Assembly (NCBI GenBank): GCA_023622765.1
Contig: JAMNYO010000085.1
Coordinates: 62,001-126,000, forward strand
Length of the DNA stretch: 64,000 nt
From: Bacteroidota bacterium
Lineage (GTDB): Bacteria; Bacteroidota; Bacteroidia; Bacteroidales; Dysgonomonadaceae
Direction: 5' to 3'
Shown here: in pieces, positions 54,918 through 64,000 of the stretch
Position numbering within the stretch: position 1 is the stretch's first letter
How the letters are laid out: each line of letters begins with the position of its first letter
Notes under the pieces: model-generated
Databases searched by the model: none
What the model was told of the DNA's origin: nothing
The model's input: the letters and a program-made list of their open reading frames with translations, nothing else
Made by a program: the position numbers and the translations under genes

Positions 54918-54925
54918 CAAAGATA
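54918..54925 (-). promoter_or_regulatory. Promoter -7 element (TATCTTTG) of the propeller lipoprotein
   Basis: A full TAnnTTTG match on the minus strand, 51 bp before the ATG at 54867; no -33 box was recognised. The 207-bp gap to the next gene holds nothing else. Confidence 0.4.
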
Positions 54926-55074
54926 TACGATCTAAAAATAATACCCTTGACCGAAATTAGCACAAAGAGAACGAAAAAAACGCATCATTACGCGTAATAT
55001 TCCGCAAATCAATCCTCAAATAAAGAATTTTTACTGCCTATTACCCGTTAAGCGGCCCCGTACCCTGTTAAGGT

Positions 55075-55887
55075 CTACTGCAGCTCTTTGATTTCAACCT
55101 TCCTAAAGTCGATGGGATGTCCTTCACTTTGCAGGGAAATCGTTCCCTTGCTCAACATCTTATCCCCACCGTTCAGCTCAACGAGTCGCTCGTAGGTCCC
55201 GTCTCGCTCATCCAGTTGCGGCTGGCTATAGTGAAGTACCGTGTCACCGTTCAAGATATGGCGGATCACCTCGTTGCCCCTTACCTCCACCAGGACGATA
55301 TACCACTCATCGCCGTAGCAGAGTTCCGAGGAAGAGCTCACACAATGATCCAGGATCAGTTCGCCCTTCATCACGATATTCGTACCCGGCGTACAGACAT
55401 TCATGTTGGTACGTTGCACCAGCGAGTCGCTCCCCAGTAGTTGCATCTCGATAGAGGTCGGGAAATCCTGATCGAGGGTCATCGACTCCGGCGATTGCCC
55501 GTGCAACATCACACCGCTGTTACGGTAAGCCCACCCAGGGGCACCCGGGCATTGCTCGCCCACGAAGCGGTATTCCACCCTTAACAGGTAGTGTGCGTAC
55601 TCCTTTTCGTAAAAAAGGTGACCGAACCGCTCATCAAAGGTGTCGTACGCATCGTACCTCACCTTGATCATGCCCTCTTCCACGCGAAACGTGTTCCCGT
55701 AGTTATCACCCGGCTCGTACCCCCGTATCTTGGGTATCCAGCCGGTTAAATCCTTCCCGTTAAAAAGGGATACCCAATCCCCTTCGGTCGATCCCACCTC
55801 ATTTTGTTTGGATTTATTCCCCCCACAAGAGGGAAGCGCCAGCGCGATAACCGTAGCTAGTAGCGCAAAAAGAATCTTTCGTGTCAT
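55075..55887 (-). CDS. DUF1080 (3-keto-disaccharide hydrolase-type) lipoprotein
   Basis: A 270-residue lipoprotein (lipobox ALPSC). The concanavalin-like DUF1080 domain begins WVSLFNGKDLTGWIPKI and has HYLLRVEYRF, YRNSGVMLHGQ, FPTSIEMQLLG and, at the end, SLQSEGHPIDFRKVEIKEL, all typical. Some members hydrolyse 3-keto-glycosides formed by GFO/IDH/MocA dehydrogenases; no such dehydrogenase is adjacent, so the substrate is open. Confidence 0.92.
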   Translation of the reverse strand: MTRKILFALLATVIALALPSCGGNKSKQNEVGSTEGDWVSLFNGKDLTGWIPKIRGYEPGDNYGNTFRVEEGMIKVRYDAYDTFDERFGHLFYEKEYAHYLLRVEYRFVGEQCPGAPGWAYRNSGVMLHGQSPESMTLDQDFPTSIEMQLLGSDSLVQRTNMNVCTPGTNIVMKGELILDHCVSSSSELCYGDEWYIVLVEVRGNEVIRHILNGDTVLHYSQPQLDERDGTYERLVELNGGDKMLSKGTISLQSEGHPIDFRKVEIKELQ

Positions 55888-56632
55888 GCGATTATCTGTT
55901 TACGGCATAAAGATAATTATTTTGCCTAACAGTAAAAAAACTATGGAAATTGTATCATTAAACTTTTATTATGTGTGATATTTCAACTTCTCTTACTCCA
56001 ACCTATGTTAAAAGAAGAACGTCACGAAATCATCATGAAAGGGTATTGCCTGTTTAATGGCACACCGTTCGTATCTCGAAAAAGACAAGTGTTTTGGAAC
56101 GAGGTGAACAGAAAGATAATATAAAATATTCCTACACTTTACGTCATCGAGATTTGTCGCCAAGGTTTAACCAATGCTAAAAAAACGCACGAAAATTACG
56201 TTTATTGAGCTTACTTTTGCGTTTTTTGTTGTTTTCTTAGTTTTTTTCAAAGTATATTTGTGTTGGGTTAGTGCTGCCTTTTTACTTGAAAACAAGTTAT
56301 TTTTTATAATCAAGGCGTGCATTCAACCATCTTGAAACAGTATAATAATGTTGTTGTATGTTCAAAAAAATAATAGTGAACATACGTAAGGGCCACGAAG
56401 CTATTCCCTATATATAATCTTATAAGTAGGAACTTAGCTGTAATAATAACCACAATTTATTGCGAAATCGCAATAAAAAGTTATTGGATGAAAGAAATCA
56501 TTGAGTGCCAATCTTAGGGAAAAGAAAGATTTAAAAAACATCGTGTTGTATAGTATTCAAGCGTGATTAAAACGTAACGTGATTGATGTGTATAAGGTTG
56601 TTATATTCTAAATTTATTTCAATTAGCAAACC
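55888..56632 (+). promoter_or_regulatory. 745-bp leader region with susC promoter
   Basis: TTG (56229-56231), a 21-bp spacer and TATATTTG (56253-56260) match the Bacteroidota consensus; transcription would start near 56267 and leave a leader of about 365 nt before the susC ATG. A second full -7 match (TACTTTTG) is at 56212-56219 without a -33 box. I see no gene in the gap. A leader of this length leaves room for post-transcriptional control or an antisense RNA, as known for some Bacteroides susC genes. Confidence 0.5.
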
Positions 56633-59600
56633 ATGAAGTTATTGAGAATTTATTGCATTTTTTTCGCGTGTTTGATTTTACCTATACAAGGTAAGATTTA
56701 CGCGTCTGATTTGTTTGGTGTTAATCAAACAAATAAGAAGGTAGAAGGTACTGTCAGGACTGTAGATAACGAGGTGTTACCGGGTGCATCTATCAAGGTC
56801 ACCGGAACTTCTATTGGTACAGTTACTGATATAAATGGAGCCTTCACGTTGAACAACGTTCCTGATAATGCTACTTTAACGATCTCTTACGTTGGGATGA
56901 AAACGCAACAAATTAGCATAGAAGGAATGACATCGTTAACAGTGATCATGGAAGAAGAGTTCATCGGAATGGAGGAACTTGTGGTTGTTGGATATGGCGT
57001 TCAGAAGAAAGCTAATTTAACGGGTGCCGTTGCCGCGGTCAATATAGATGAAACAATCACGAGTCGTGCTATTCCCAATGTCTCTTCAATGCTCCAGGGG
57101 TTAATGCCGGGACTAGCCGTGAATCAAAATTCCGGGATGGCTGGAAACAATGCTTCGGAATTATTAATCAGGGGCTTAGGCACCGTTAATAATGCAAATC
57201 CTTTAATTGTAGTGGATGGTTTACCCGATGTTGATATCAATCGCCTTAACATGAACGATATCGAATCTGTATCGGTATTGAAAGATGCCTCTTCTTCTGC
57301 TATTTATGGATCACGGGCGGCCAACGGTGTAGTTCTTATAACTACAAAATCGGGGAAAAGTGGTGAAATCAAGATCAATGCAAACGTGTCTTATTCACTT
57401 GAGCATCCCACCAAGGCATACAAGTTAATGGCAGATTATCCAAGAGCGCTCACCGTGCATCAACGAGATGCGGCAGTAAATACACTCCGCACAAATTACA
57501 CCTATAAAGATGGAACGATTGATCAATGGATGGCTCTGGGCATGATTGACCCATTGCGTTATCCAAATACCGATTGGTGGAGTATCATATTGAGGGATGG
57601 AGAGGTCCAAAACTATAACATTTCGGCAACCGGGGGAAATGAAAAATCGAACTTTTATATCTCTGTTGGTGTGATGGATGAGAAAGGATTACAAATCACC
57701 AACGATTATACCCGGTATAATGCCCGCATCAATTATGACGCGAAAATTCGTTCAAATATCAATGTCGGTGCAAGATTCTCCGGGAACTGGTCGAAATATC
57801 AATACAATTATTCCGAAGGTTTTACCTCCACGACAGGTCTTGATTTATACGCGGCTATTGCAGGTATTACACCTTATGATCCAAAGACAGGTCATTACGG
57901 TGGAGTGATGGCTTACAATGAAAATGTTCAGGCTTACAATCCATTGGTCGATTATAAAATCAGACTTAATCATCAAAACCGACAAGAGGCAAACGGGAGT
58001 GTTTATTTGGACTGGACGCCGCTTACAGGATTAAAAGTAACCGCGGAATACGCTTTGAACTACTACAATCAATTCCGATGGAGGGCATATACTCCAACAC
58101 GAGCATACAATTTTCAACAAAACGATTATGGCGCACGAGTTTACGAGGGAGAAAACACACCCATACAGAATTACAACGATTCAGGATATAAAACATTATT
58201 AACAGGAAGAGTAAATTACGATATAAATATAGGTGAAGATCATGTGATCAACCTAATGGCGGCTTATAGTGAGGAGTACTGGTATGATAGAAGCCTAAGT
58301 GCCAGCAGAAACGACCGTTTACACCCCTCGCTTCATGAACTTAACGCGGCATTAAATGAGACTATAAGCAATGGAGGGACTTCAAACGCGGAGGGACTTC
58401 AATCTTGCATTGGCAGGGTAAATTACTCAGCATATGATAGATATTTACTTGAAGTCAATTTTAGATACGATGGCTCGTCGAAATACCTTTCCGGTTACCA
58501 GTTCGGATTTTTCCCGTCCGGTGCTATTGGCTGGAGGTTTTCAGAAGAAAAATTCCTTGAAACAGTTGTAGATCAATTAAAGTTATCTAACGGGAAACTG
58601 CGTTTCTCATACGGTACCTTGGGAAATAATAGTGGAGTTGGCCGGTATGAACAACAGGAGACCCTGGCTACTAGTAACTACCTCATCAATGGCAAAATTG
58701 TAAAAGGATTTGTGAATCGAAAAATGGTTAATAGGAATTTAACTTGGGAGGAGTCAAGGGTTACCAATATAGGTATAGACATGGGGTTTTTCAGGAATAA
58801 ACTCTCTTTCGAAATTGATTATTATGATCGGCTTACTTCGGGAATGATCCGTCCTTCAGACCTCTCCAATCTGCTCACAGGCGCTTACACGGCTCCTCGA
58901 AGAAATATTGGTGACCTCAGAAATAGAGGCATTGAAGGTAATTTCACTTGGCGCGATCGGAAAGCCGATTTCTTTTACACGGTCAATTTAAATGCATCAT
59001 ACAATCAAAATGTGCTGGAAGAATGGAATGAACGGCTTAATCGAGGGCCGGTGTTTTTGAATATGCCTTATCAATTCCTCTATACCTACGAAGATATCGG
59101 TATTGCCCAAACCTGGGAGGATGTTTATAATGCAACGCCTCAAGGAGCATCCCCGGGAGATATTTTACGGAAAGACCTAAACGGGGATGGAAGGATCGAT
59201 GGTAATGATCAGAAAGCCTATCCCAATATCCAACGCCATCGCCCTACCACAAACTTTGCCATGAATGCAACGATGGCATGGAGAGGATTCGATGTAGCCC
59301 TATTATTGCAAGGTGCCGCGGGTAGAAAAGATTATTGGATTAACAACTATAACAATATTAACTTCGCGGATACACACTATGCATCAACATGGGACCATTG
59401 GAATAACCCATGGACGGTAGAAAACAGGAGCGGAGCATGGCCCCGACTTGGTGGGAGTGGCAACCGTGTACAAACTACGTTTTGGTTGGATAACCTGGCC
59501 TACTTGCGTTTGAAAAACCTACAAATTGGTTATTCAATACCAAACAAACTTTTAAACGCGGTAGGTATTAGCAGGGTTCGAATCTATGTAACATCCGAGA

Positions 59601-59713
59601 ATTTAATGACTTTCACCAAGTATCGAGGATTGGATCCGGAAAAACGGACTTACGAGAATGAGGTTTATCCATTGAATAGAGCTTATACTGTGGGTATTAA
59701 TTTTGAAATTTAA
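56633..59713 (+). CDS. SusC/RagA-family TonB-dependent receptor
   Basis: A complete 1026-residue outer-membrane importer. After the signal peptide (to about residue 25) comes a carboxypeptidase-like domain (VEGTVRTVDNEVLPGASIKVTG, DINGAFTLNNVPDNATLTISY), then the SusC plug start MEELVVVGYGVQKKANLTGAV, with LIRGLGTVNNANPLIVVDGLP and SVLKDASSSAIYGSRAANGV, and the barrel. It ends VYPLNRAYTVGINFEI. A SusD gene follows 5 bp later. No anti-sigma-interacting STN domain is present, so control by an ECF sigma/anti-sigma pair through this receptor is unlikely. Confidence 0.97.
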   Translation: MKLLRIYCIFFACLILPIQGKIYASDLFGVNQTNKKVEGTVRTVDNEVLPGASIKVTGTSIGTVTDINGAFTLNNVPDNATLTISYVGMKTQQISIEGMTSLTVIMEEEFIGMEELVVVGYGVQKKANLTGAVAAVNIDETITSRAIPNVSSMLQGLMPGLAVNQNSGMAGNNASELLIRGLGTVNNANPLIVVDGLPDVDINRLNMNDIESVSVLKDASSSAIYGSRAANGVVLITTKSGKSGEIKINANVSYSLEHPTKAYKLMADYPRALTVHQRDAAVNTLRTNYTYKDGTIDQWMALGMIDPLRYPNTDWWSIILRDGEVQNYNISATGGNEKSNFYISVGVMDEKGLQITNDYTRYNARINYDAKIRSNINVGARFSGNWSKYQYNYSEGFTSTTGLDLYAAIAGITPYDPKTGHYGGVMAYNENVQAYNPLVDYKIRLNHQNRQEANGSVYLDWTPLTGLKVTAEYALNYYNQFRWRAYTPTRAYNFQQNDYGARVYEGENTPIQNYNDSGYKTLLTGRVNYDINIGEDHVINLMAAYSEEYWYDRSLSASRNDRLHPSLHELNAALNETISNGGTSNAEGLQSCIGRVNYSAYDRYLLEVNFRYDGSSKYLSGYQFGFFPSGAIGWRFSEEKFLETVVDQLKLSNGKLRFSYGTLGNNSGVGRYEQQETLATSNYLINGKIVKGFVNRKMVNRNLTWEESRVTNIGIDMGFFRNKLSFEIDYYDRLTSGMIRPSDLSNLLTGAYTAPRRNIGDLRNRGIEGNFTWRDRKADFFYTVNLNASYNQNVLEEWNERLNRGPVFLNMPYQFLYTYEDIGIAQTWEDVYNATPQGASPGDILRKDLNGDGRIDGNDQKAYPNIQRHRPTTNFAMNATMAWRGFDVALLLQGAAGRKDYWINNYNNINFADTHYASTWDHWNNPWTVENRSGAWPRLGGSGNRVQTTFWLDNLAYLRLKNLQIGYSIPNKLLNAVGISRVRIYVTSENLMTFTKYRGLDPEKRTYENEVYPLNRAYTVGINFEI

Positions 59714-59718
59714 CGATC

Positions 59719-61548
59719 ATGAAAAGAATATTATCTAAAATAGCAGTTGTTATATTAGTGGGGGCATTGTTCTTCAACGTTTCGTGTGTAAAAGATCTTC
59801 TTGATCAGCAACCAACGACGGAACTAGGTGCTTCTGCTTTCTGGAAAACAGAAGATGACGCCACCTACGCTTTAATGGGTGCCTATTCAAGCATACGTCC
59901 AATTTTCGATAGAGACTACCATTATGATGGATTCGGAGAATTTATCAGAATGTATAATACCGGCGCCGCACCCATCAGTTTTACAACCAATAACCCAAGT
60001 AATTACGGGGGAAATCTTGATGTGGTATGGACGGCGTTGTACGGTGGAGTTAACAGGACCAATTATGTAATTGAAAATGTTGGAAGAATGCTTCCAAATG
60101 CAAAAACAGCAGAATCACTCAAAAAATTGGAAGCGATCGTAGGAGAGGCCAGGTTATTACGCGGTATGTGTTATTTCAGATTGATTTCCATGTATGGAGA
60201 TGTTCCTTATTTTGGGAAAATCATTTATGATAACTCGGAAGTGGAATCAATTTCAAGAACTCCTTTGGCTCAAGTTAAAGACTCTATTTTAGCCGATTTC
60301 ACTTACGCGGTTGAAAAACTTCCTGACAAGGCCGGAGAAGTAGGCAGAGCCGGGAAACCTGCAGCTTTGGCATTCCGTGGCAAACTGAACCTCTATTGGG
60401 CATGCTGGAATAATTTTGGCTGGCCTGAGTTAGAAACATTTACCCCTAGTCCATCGGAGGCGGTTTCAGCATATACTGCAGCTGCAGCTGATTTTAAAAG
60501 AGTAATTAATGATTTCGGACTTAAACTGTTCCGAAATGGGGAACCAGGAGAATGGGGTACCATGGGTAACGCGGAAATATTACCCAATTACTACTATATG
60601 TTCATACCCTCAACGGGGAATCCTAACACGGATGGTGAGATGATCATGGTATTTACTCACGGTGGTACTGGTACGGGGCAAAGCGAAGAGTTAATGCGTG
60701 TCTTTACCGGGCGTACAGTGGAAAGTAGTCAAAATCAAGCCATACCGCGTTATGAGTTAGCCGATCGTTACCAATCTACCATTACCGGGGATTTTGCTGA
60801 ACCTTTAGTTCCAATGAATCCCGCTGCACCCGGAGCCAGAACAGCTCCTAATTCAGCTTTGAATCCCGATAGTTATGCCAATAGAGATTATAGGATGAAA
60901 GCAACGCTCTTATGGGATTACGAGATGATCATGGGTATGCTTACATTGCAAGAAACAGGATTTTCCCCTTTTATCTACAAAACCTGGAACCAGTTAGTCA
61001 ATATCAACGGCAAAACCTATCGTTCATTTAATGATGGGGGAACCAACAGAACCGGCTATCAATTTAGAAAGTTTATTCGAAATTATGCAGGCCAAAGTCG
61101 CAGTGATGGTGACTATAACTGGCCTGTGATGCGACTAGCCGACGTCTACCTGATGTACGCGGAGGCTACCAATGAACTTCATGGCCCTCAACCTGATGCC
61201 ATAGATCTTGTAAACAAGATACGCCATAGGGGTAATTTACCACCCCTCAGTGCCGCGAAAACCGCGGATAAAAAATCCTTTTTCGATGCGATTGAGCAAG
61301 AAAGAATTGTAGAGCTTGTAGCCGAAGGACATAGAATGTGGGATCTTAGAAGATGGAGGGCTTTAGAGAGGGTGTGGGGTCCACCCTATGGTGATGGTAA
61401 GTGGACTATTGACACTCACGGCGCTCAGCAGCAACGCTTTTTCTTTAATGCCCCGGAACTTACGTATCAACGTTGTTATCTATTCCGCATTCCTCCTTCA
61501 GAACGGGATCGCAATCCTAATTTAACGCAAAATAGCCCATGGTTGTAA
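59719..61548 (+). CDS. SusD/RagB-family lipoprotein
   Basis: A 609-residue surface glycan-binding lid of the SusC pore. Lipobox FNVSC, then VKDLLDQQPTTELGASAFWKTEDD, typical of SusD; VGEARLLRGMCYFRLISMYGDVPYF lies in the TPR region, and LVNKIRHRGNLPPL, ERIVELVAEGHRMWDLRRW and RIPPSERDRNPNL at the C-terminus. Start codon 5 bp after susC shows coupling. Confidence 0.96.
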   Translation: MKRILSKIAVVILVGALFFNVSCVKDLLDQQPTTELGASAFWKTEDDATYALMGAYSSIRPIFDRDYHYDGFGEFIRMYNTGAAPISFTTNNPSNYGGNLDVVWTALYGGVNRTNYVIENVGRMLPNAKTAESLKKLEAIVGEARLLRGMCYFRLISMYGDVPYFGKIIYDNSEVESISRTPLAQVKDSILADFTYAVEKLPDKAGEVGRAGKPAALAFRGKLNLYWACWNNFGWPELETFTPSPSEAVSAYTAAAADFKRVINDFGLKLFRNGEPGEWGTMGNAEILPNYYYMFIPSTGNPNTDGEMIMVFTHGGTGTGQSEELMRVFTGRTVESSQNQAIPRYELADRYQSTITGDFAEPLVPMNPAAPGARTAPNSALNPDSYANRDYRMKATLLWDYEMIMGMLTLQETGFSPFIYKTWNQLVNINGKTYRSFNDGGTNRTGYQFRKFIRNYAGQSRSDGDYNWPVMRLADVYLMYAEATNELHGPQPDAIDLVNKIRHRGNLPPLSAAKTADKKSFFDAIEQERIVELVAEGHRMWDLRRWRALERVWGPPYGDGKWTIDTHGAQQQRFFFNAPELTYQRCYLFRIPPSERDRNPNLTQNSPWL

Positions 61549-61601
61549 AACTGGATTCAATATAGAACACTTATTTTGAACATTAAATAACAGATTGAGC
61601 A

Positions 61602-62009
61602 ATGAAACAATATATTTTATTATTCTTGACAATGACCTCTTTTTTGATTGTGGTAACGAGATGTGCCGATTATCCAATTGATGAGGATGGATTGTTAATT
61701 ACCGATAGAGCGGAGTGTTATGTCAGTAATTTTGACTTGTTGGGAACAGATTTTCAAACAGCACGTACAGCAGCTCCTGCTATTGATACAACCGCCCAAA
61801 CTATCAATATCGAAGTGTTTTTTGGAACGGATCTGAAAAACCTGTATCCCCAATTCACTTTGGCACAAGATGCAAAACTGGATCCGAAAATCACCGGGAA
61901 AGAAGATTTTTCTGATTTGACAAATCCAAAAAAGTGGACAGTAATATCAGGAAATAGGAAGGTACGTAAAACGTACACCGTGTATGTTACAGTTCAACAA
62001 CCATCATAA
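61602..62009 (+). CDS. Small PUL lipoprotein, DUF5018-like
   Basis: A 135-residue lipoprotein (lipobox VVTRC). One beta-rich domain: YVSNFDLLGTDFQTA, TINIEVFFGTDLKNLYPQFTLAQDA, and VRKTYTVYVTVQ at the end. This pattern is like the DUF5018 or related Ig-like module carried by small proteins after susD. It is a candidate surface glycan-binding protein; 53 bp after susD, 12 bp before the next gene. Confidence 0.6.
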   Translation: MKQYILLFLTMTSFLIVVTRCADYPIDEDGLLITDRAECYVSNFDLLGTDFQTARTAAPAIDTTAQTINIEVFFGTDLKNLYPQFTLAQDAKLDPKITGKEDFSDLTNPKKWTVISGNRKVRKTYTVYVTVQQPS

Positions 62010-62021
62010 ACTCATACAACT

Positions 62022-63008
62022 ATGAAAAATATAATCATAAATATCGCCAAGTACACGCTTATTGTTTTGATGATAGTATCTTGCGGGGAGTGGGAGTATT
62101 CTGTCCCCGAAGTATCCCCAGGGTTAAAAAACGACTGTATTAATCATTCGCTCGGGCCAAATGTTGTAGGTCAATATATTGAATTCGCTTATGCTATGGC
62201 TATAAAGCCTGAAGAGGGTAAATTGGCTACAGCTACCGTTGAAGCATCCATCGCGGGTGCTGAGGGCACCTATCTTGATCATAAATCGTATTACACGAAC
62301 GGCTCAGGAGTGAATGTTGGTGTTGAAGTAGGAAACAGCTCCACTACTTCAGGGAACAAAACAACGGTAACTTTTACTGCTGACACATGTGCTGCTACAT
62401 TACGCTATTATTATAAAATTCCGGAAGAGGCCCGTGGAAAAGATGTTTCGTTCACTTTTTCGGCTTCAGCTAGTAACGGCGAGAAGGTGCAGTATGAAAT
62501 GGGACCATATAAAGTAAGAGAAATGGATTTGAAGCTGGATTTGATCGCGAAAGATGGTAGCACCTGTTATATTTCGGTAGCTGACATGGCTGTTTATGAT
62601 GCAACCGCTGCCGCGTCAAATCCTGAACGAATAGATTTAATCTATCTTCACAGATCAGTTCCCGGTGTGACATTTAACCATTCGATAGTTTCACCAACTT
62701 CTGATGCTCAGTATAGGCCCGGTCTTGAGTTGTCCTCAGGTTTACATAACAAATCAAAACTCATCAAGGCATGGAATATTCAAGATCGGCAACTAGCCCG
62801 CATGCAATATGGAGTGTTTGTTGATGATGTGGATTTAAAAAACATGAACTTTAATGATGCCCCAGATTATATTATAAACATGAGGCCGGAATCAGGACTT
62901 TGGGTAGAGACAGAAAATGGTAAATACAGGGCTTATATTTTTATCAATAAGGTTGATAACGCGAAGAAAGAGATTACATTTAGCATCAAAAGATTACAGG
63001 TTAATTGA
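62022..63008 (+). CDS. DUF4466-like PUL lipoprotein
   Basis: A 328-residue lipoprotein (lipobox MIVSC). The mature protein begins PEVSPGLKNDCINHSLGPNVVGQYIEFAYAMAI, which I recognise as the DUF4466 family of PUL-associated proteins; it goes on to two beta-rich domains. Function is not established; surface binding or presentation of the glycan is likely from its place in the locus. Confidence 0.65.
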   Translation: MKNIIINIAKYTLIVLMIVSCGEWEYSVPEVSPGLKNDCINHSLGPNVVGQYIEFAYAMAIKPEEGKLATATVEASIAGAEGTYLDHKSYYTNGSGVNVGVEVGNSSTTSGNKTTVTFTADTCAATLRYYYKIPEEARGKDVSFTFSASASNGEKVQYEMGPYKVREMDLKLDLIAKDGSTCYISVADMAVYDATAAASNPERIDLIYLHRSVPGVTFNHSIVSPTSDAQYRPGLELSSGLHNKSKLIKAWNIQDRQLARMQYGVFVDDVDLKNMNFNDAPDYIINMRPESGLWVETENGKYRAYIFINKVDNAKKEITFSIKRLQVN

Positions 63009-63068
63009 TTTATCACCCTATACAATTTGAAGCGAAGAAGCTTATAGGATAACTTTTATCTTGTTGGA

Positions 63069-64000
63069 ATGAAAAATATCTTGCAAGGTCTCATCAAAAG
63101 AGATGTGACCCATGTTTACTTTCTCTCTTTATTGATTTGCGCAACGTTAATCTCTTGTAATCAGAATGAAATAATCATCCGCGAATTTGGGGATTGGACT
63201 CCTAAAATGGGTGGATGTGGGGGAGTCTTTTTCAACGCTCAAAAAGGACCACTGATTATTGAAATAGAAAAAGATGATTTAAGAGACGATGCGCGATCAA
63301 GAATTCTTCGTGCCGTTTTTGTTGGACCCGATCGAGAGGTGATAGGCGATTTTAATAGTGCCGATGCAGATAATGACGATAAAATAATACGATTTGAAAC
63401 AGATGTATATCGTCCTGGCATTTACGCGGTAATGGTCACTGTATCCAACGACCGATATGGGGAAAATATTACTTGGAGGTTTAGAACGAATTGCAAAAAG
63501 TTTATCATTGAAACATCTAGAGGTCACAAAGACAGCCACCATAAAGAACCCATTGTATTACTTGATCCCGAAAAAGAGACAGACCTCTGTTTTTTGCCCC
63601 AACGTGGAGAGTTCGATATTCTGATAACCGGACTTCCTGATAACCAAAAAGTGATAGAATTAATAGACGCTAATAATCAGAATATCGCGTCAATAAGGGT
63701 AAATGATGGCACGGCTGTTTATAATATTGTAGAAGGTGAACGGCAGGCAACACCCTGGAGATTGCATTTTCCACAAGCTCAAGCAAAAGTAGAAATTGAG
63801 GGTGTAACAGAATGGGATGATCATTATTTATCTGATTATTTTACTGTTTACCCTGGTGGAGCATTTTGGACACCAAGCCTTGAGAATTGGTTTAACTTTC
63901 ATGAAAACAGGTGGTTATTAACTCCTTATAGCCACACGCTCATTAGCCAGGCAAACATACCACAATCTGCGGTTTTTACACTTCACAATAATGGAACCGC
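63069..64000 (+). CDS. PUL lipoprotein, 5' part, runs off the window
   Basis: From ATG 63069 the frame stays open to the end of the window (310 codons without a stop). The signal peptide has lipobox TLISC. The region seen holds two beta-sandwich-like segments: REFGDWTPKMGGCGGVFFN to about residue 145, and VLLDPEKETDLCFLP to about residue 235, followed by TPSLENWFNFHENRWLLTPYS. I do not recognise a family; the N-terminal part could be a binding region in front of an enzyme. Spacing of 60 bp from the previous gene supports one operon. Confidence 0.7.
   Translation, partial: MKNILQGLIKRDVTHVYFLSLLICATLISCNQNEIIIREFGDWTPKMGGCGGVFFNAQKGPLIIEIEKDDLRDDARSRILRAVFVGPDREVIGDFNSADADNDDKIIRFETDVYRPGIYAVMVTVSNDRYGENITWRFRTNCKKFIIETSRGHKDSHHKEPIVLLDPEKETDLCFLPQRGEFDILITGLPDNQKVIELIDANNQNIASIRVNDGTAVYNIVEGERQATPWRLHFPQAQAKVEIEGVTEWDDHYLSDYFTVYPGGAFWTPSLENWFNFHENRWLLTPYSHTLISQANIPQSAVFTLHNNGT

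Overview
The window reads as chromosomal DNA of an anaerobic, saccharolytic member of the Bacteroidota (order Bacteroidales; a Dysgonomonadaceae-type genus is my guess from overall gene style, not proven). Support comes from two SusC/SusD polysaccharide-utilisation loci (PULs), BACON-domain lipoproteins, the type IX secretion protein PorV, a DUF2795 protein, and repeated matches to the Bacteroidota promoter consensus (TTG/TTTG, about 20 bp, TAnnTTTG). No rRNA, tRNA, CRISPR array, insertion sequence or phage gene was seen.

Layout. (1) 1-11457: right end of a PUL: SusC C-terminus, SusD, a DUF1735-type lipoprotein, two lipoproteins that share an N-terminal BACON-like stalk but carry different C-terminal modules (LamG-like; glycerophosphodiesterase), and a GH18 enzyme. 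A GH95 alpha-L-fucosidase faces them, then comes a sialidase-like gene remnant and an ATPase/DUF4143 gene whose promoter overlaps a perfect palindrome. Endo-glycosidase, fucosidase and sialidase remnant together suggest foraging on glycoprotein-type glycans. (2) 11957-17861: POT-family peptide transporter, dnaE, thioredoxin. (3) 17927-33648: a seven-gene minus-strand operon that mixes RND efflux with ABC transport. In transcription order it encodes an ABC ATPase, an ABC permease fused to a peptidase-M1-like and a golvesin-like domain, a TolC-type outer-membrane protein, a membrane-fusion protein, an RND pump, a second RND pump fused in one polypeptide to six extra membrane segments and an ABC ATPase, and a second ABC permease. 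This is the most unusual item here. The fused ATPase has lost its C-terminal tail to a deletion/frameshift.

(4) 33885-42537: DUF2795 protein, cobalamin adenosyltransferase, then a six-gene minus-strand run (Big_5-type lipoprotein, DUF3108, FAH-family hydrolase, PorV, IspF, methyltransferase-like protein) and DUF2851. (5) 42816-53110: thioredoxin-fold envelope proteins, two of them without the CxxC pair, dnaX, the YifB/ComM ATPase, a GT2 glycosyltransferase, upp and pckA. (6) 53491-55887: two lipoproteins (beta-propeller-like; DUF1080). (7) 56633-64000: a second PUL with a long leader, complete SusC and SusD, two small lipoproteins (one DUF4466-like) and a third that runs off the end. The PUL flanks look more AT-rich by eye than the 12-53 kb core, as expected of accessory loci beside housekeeping genes.
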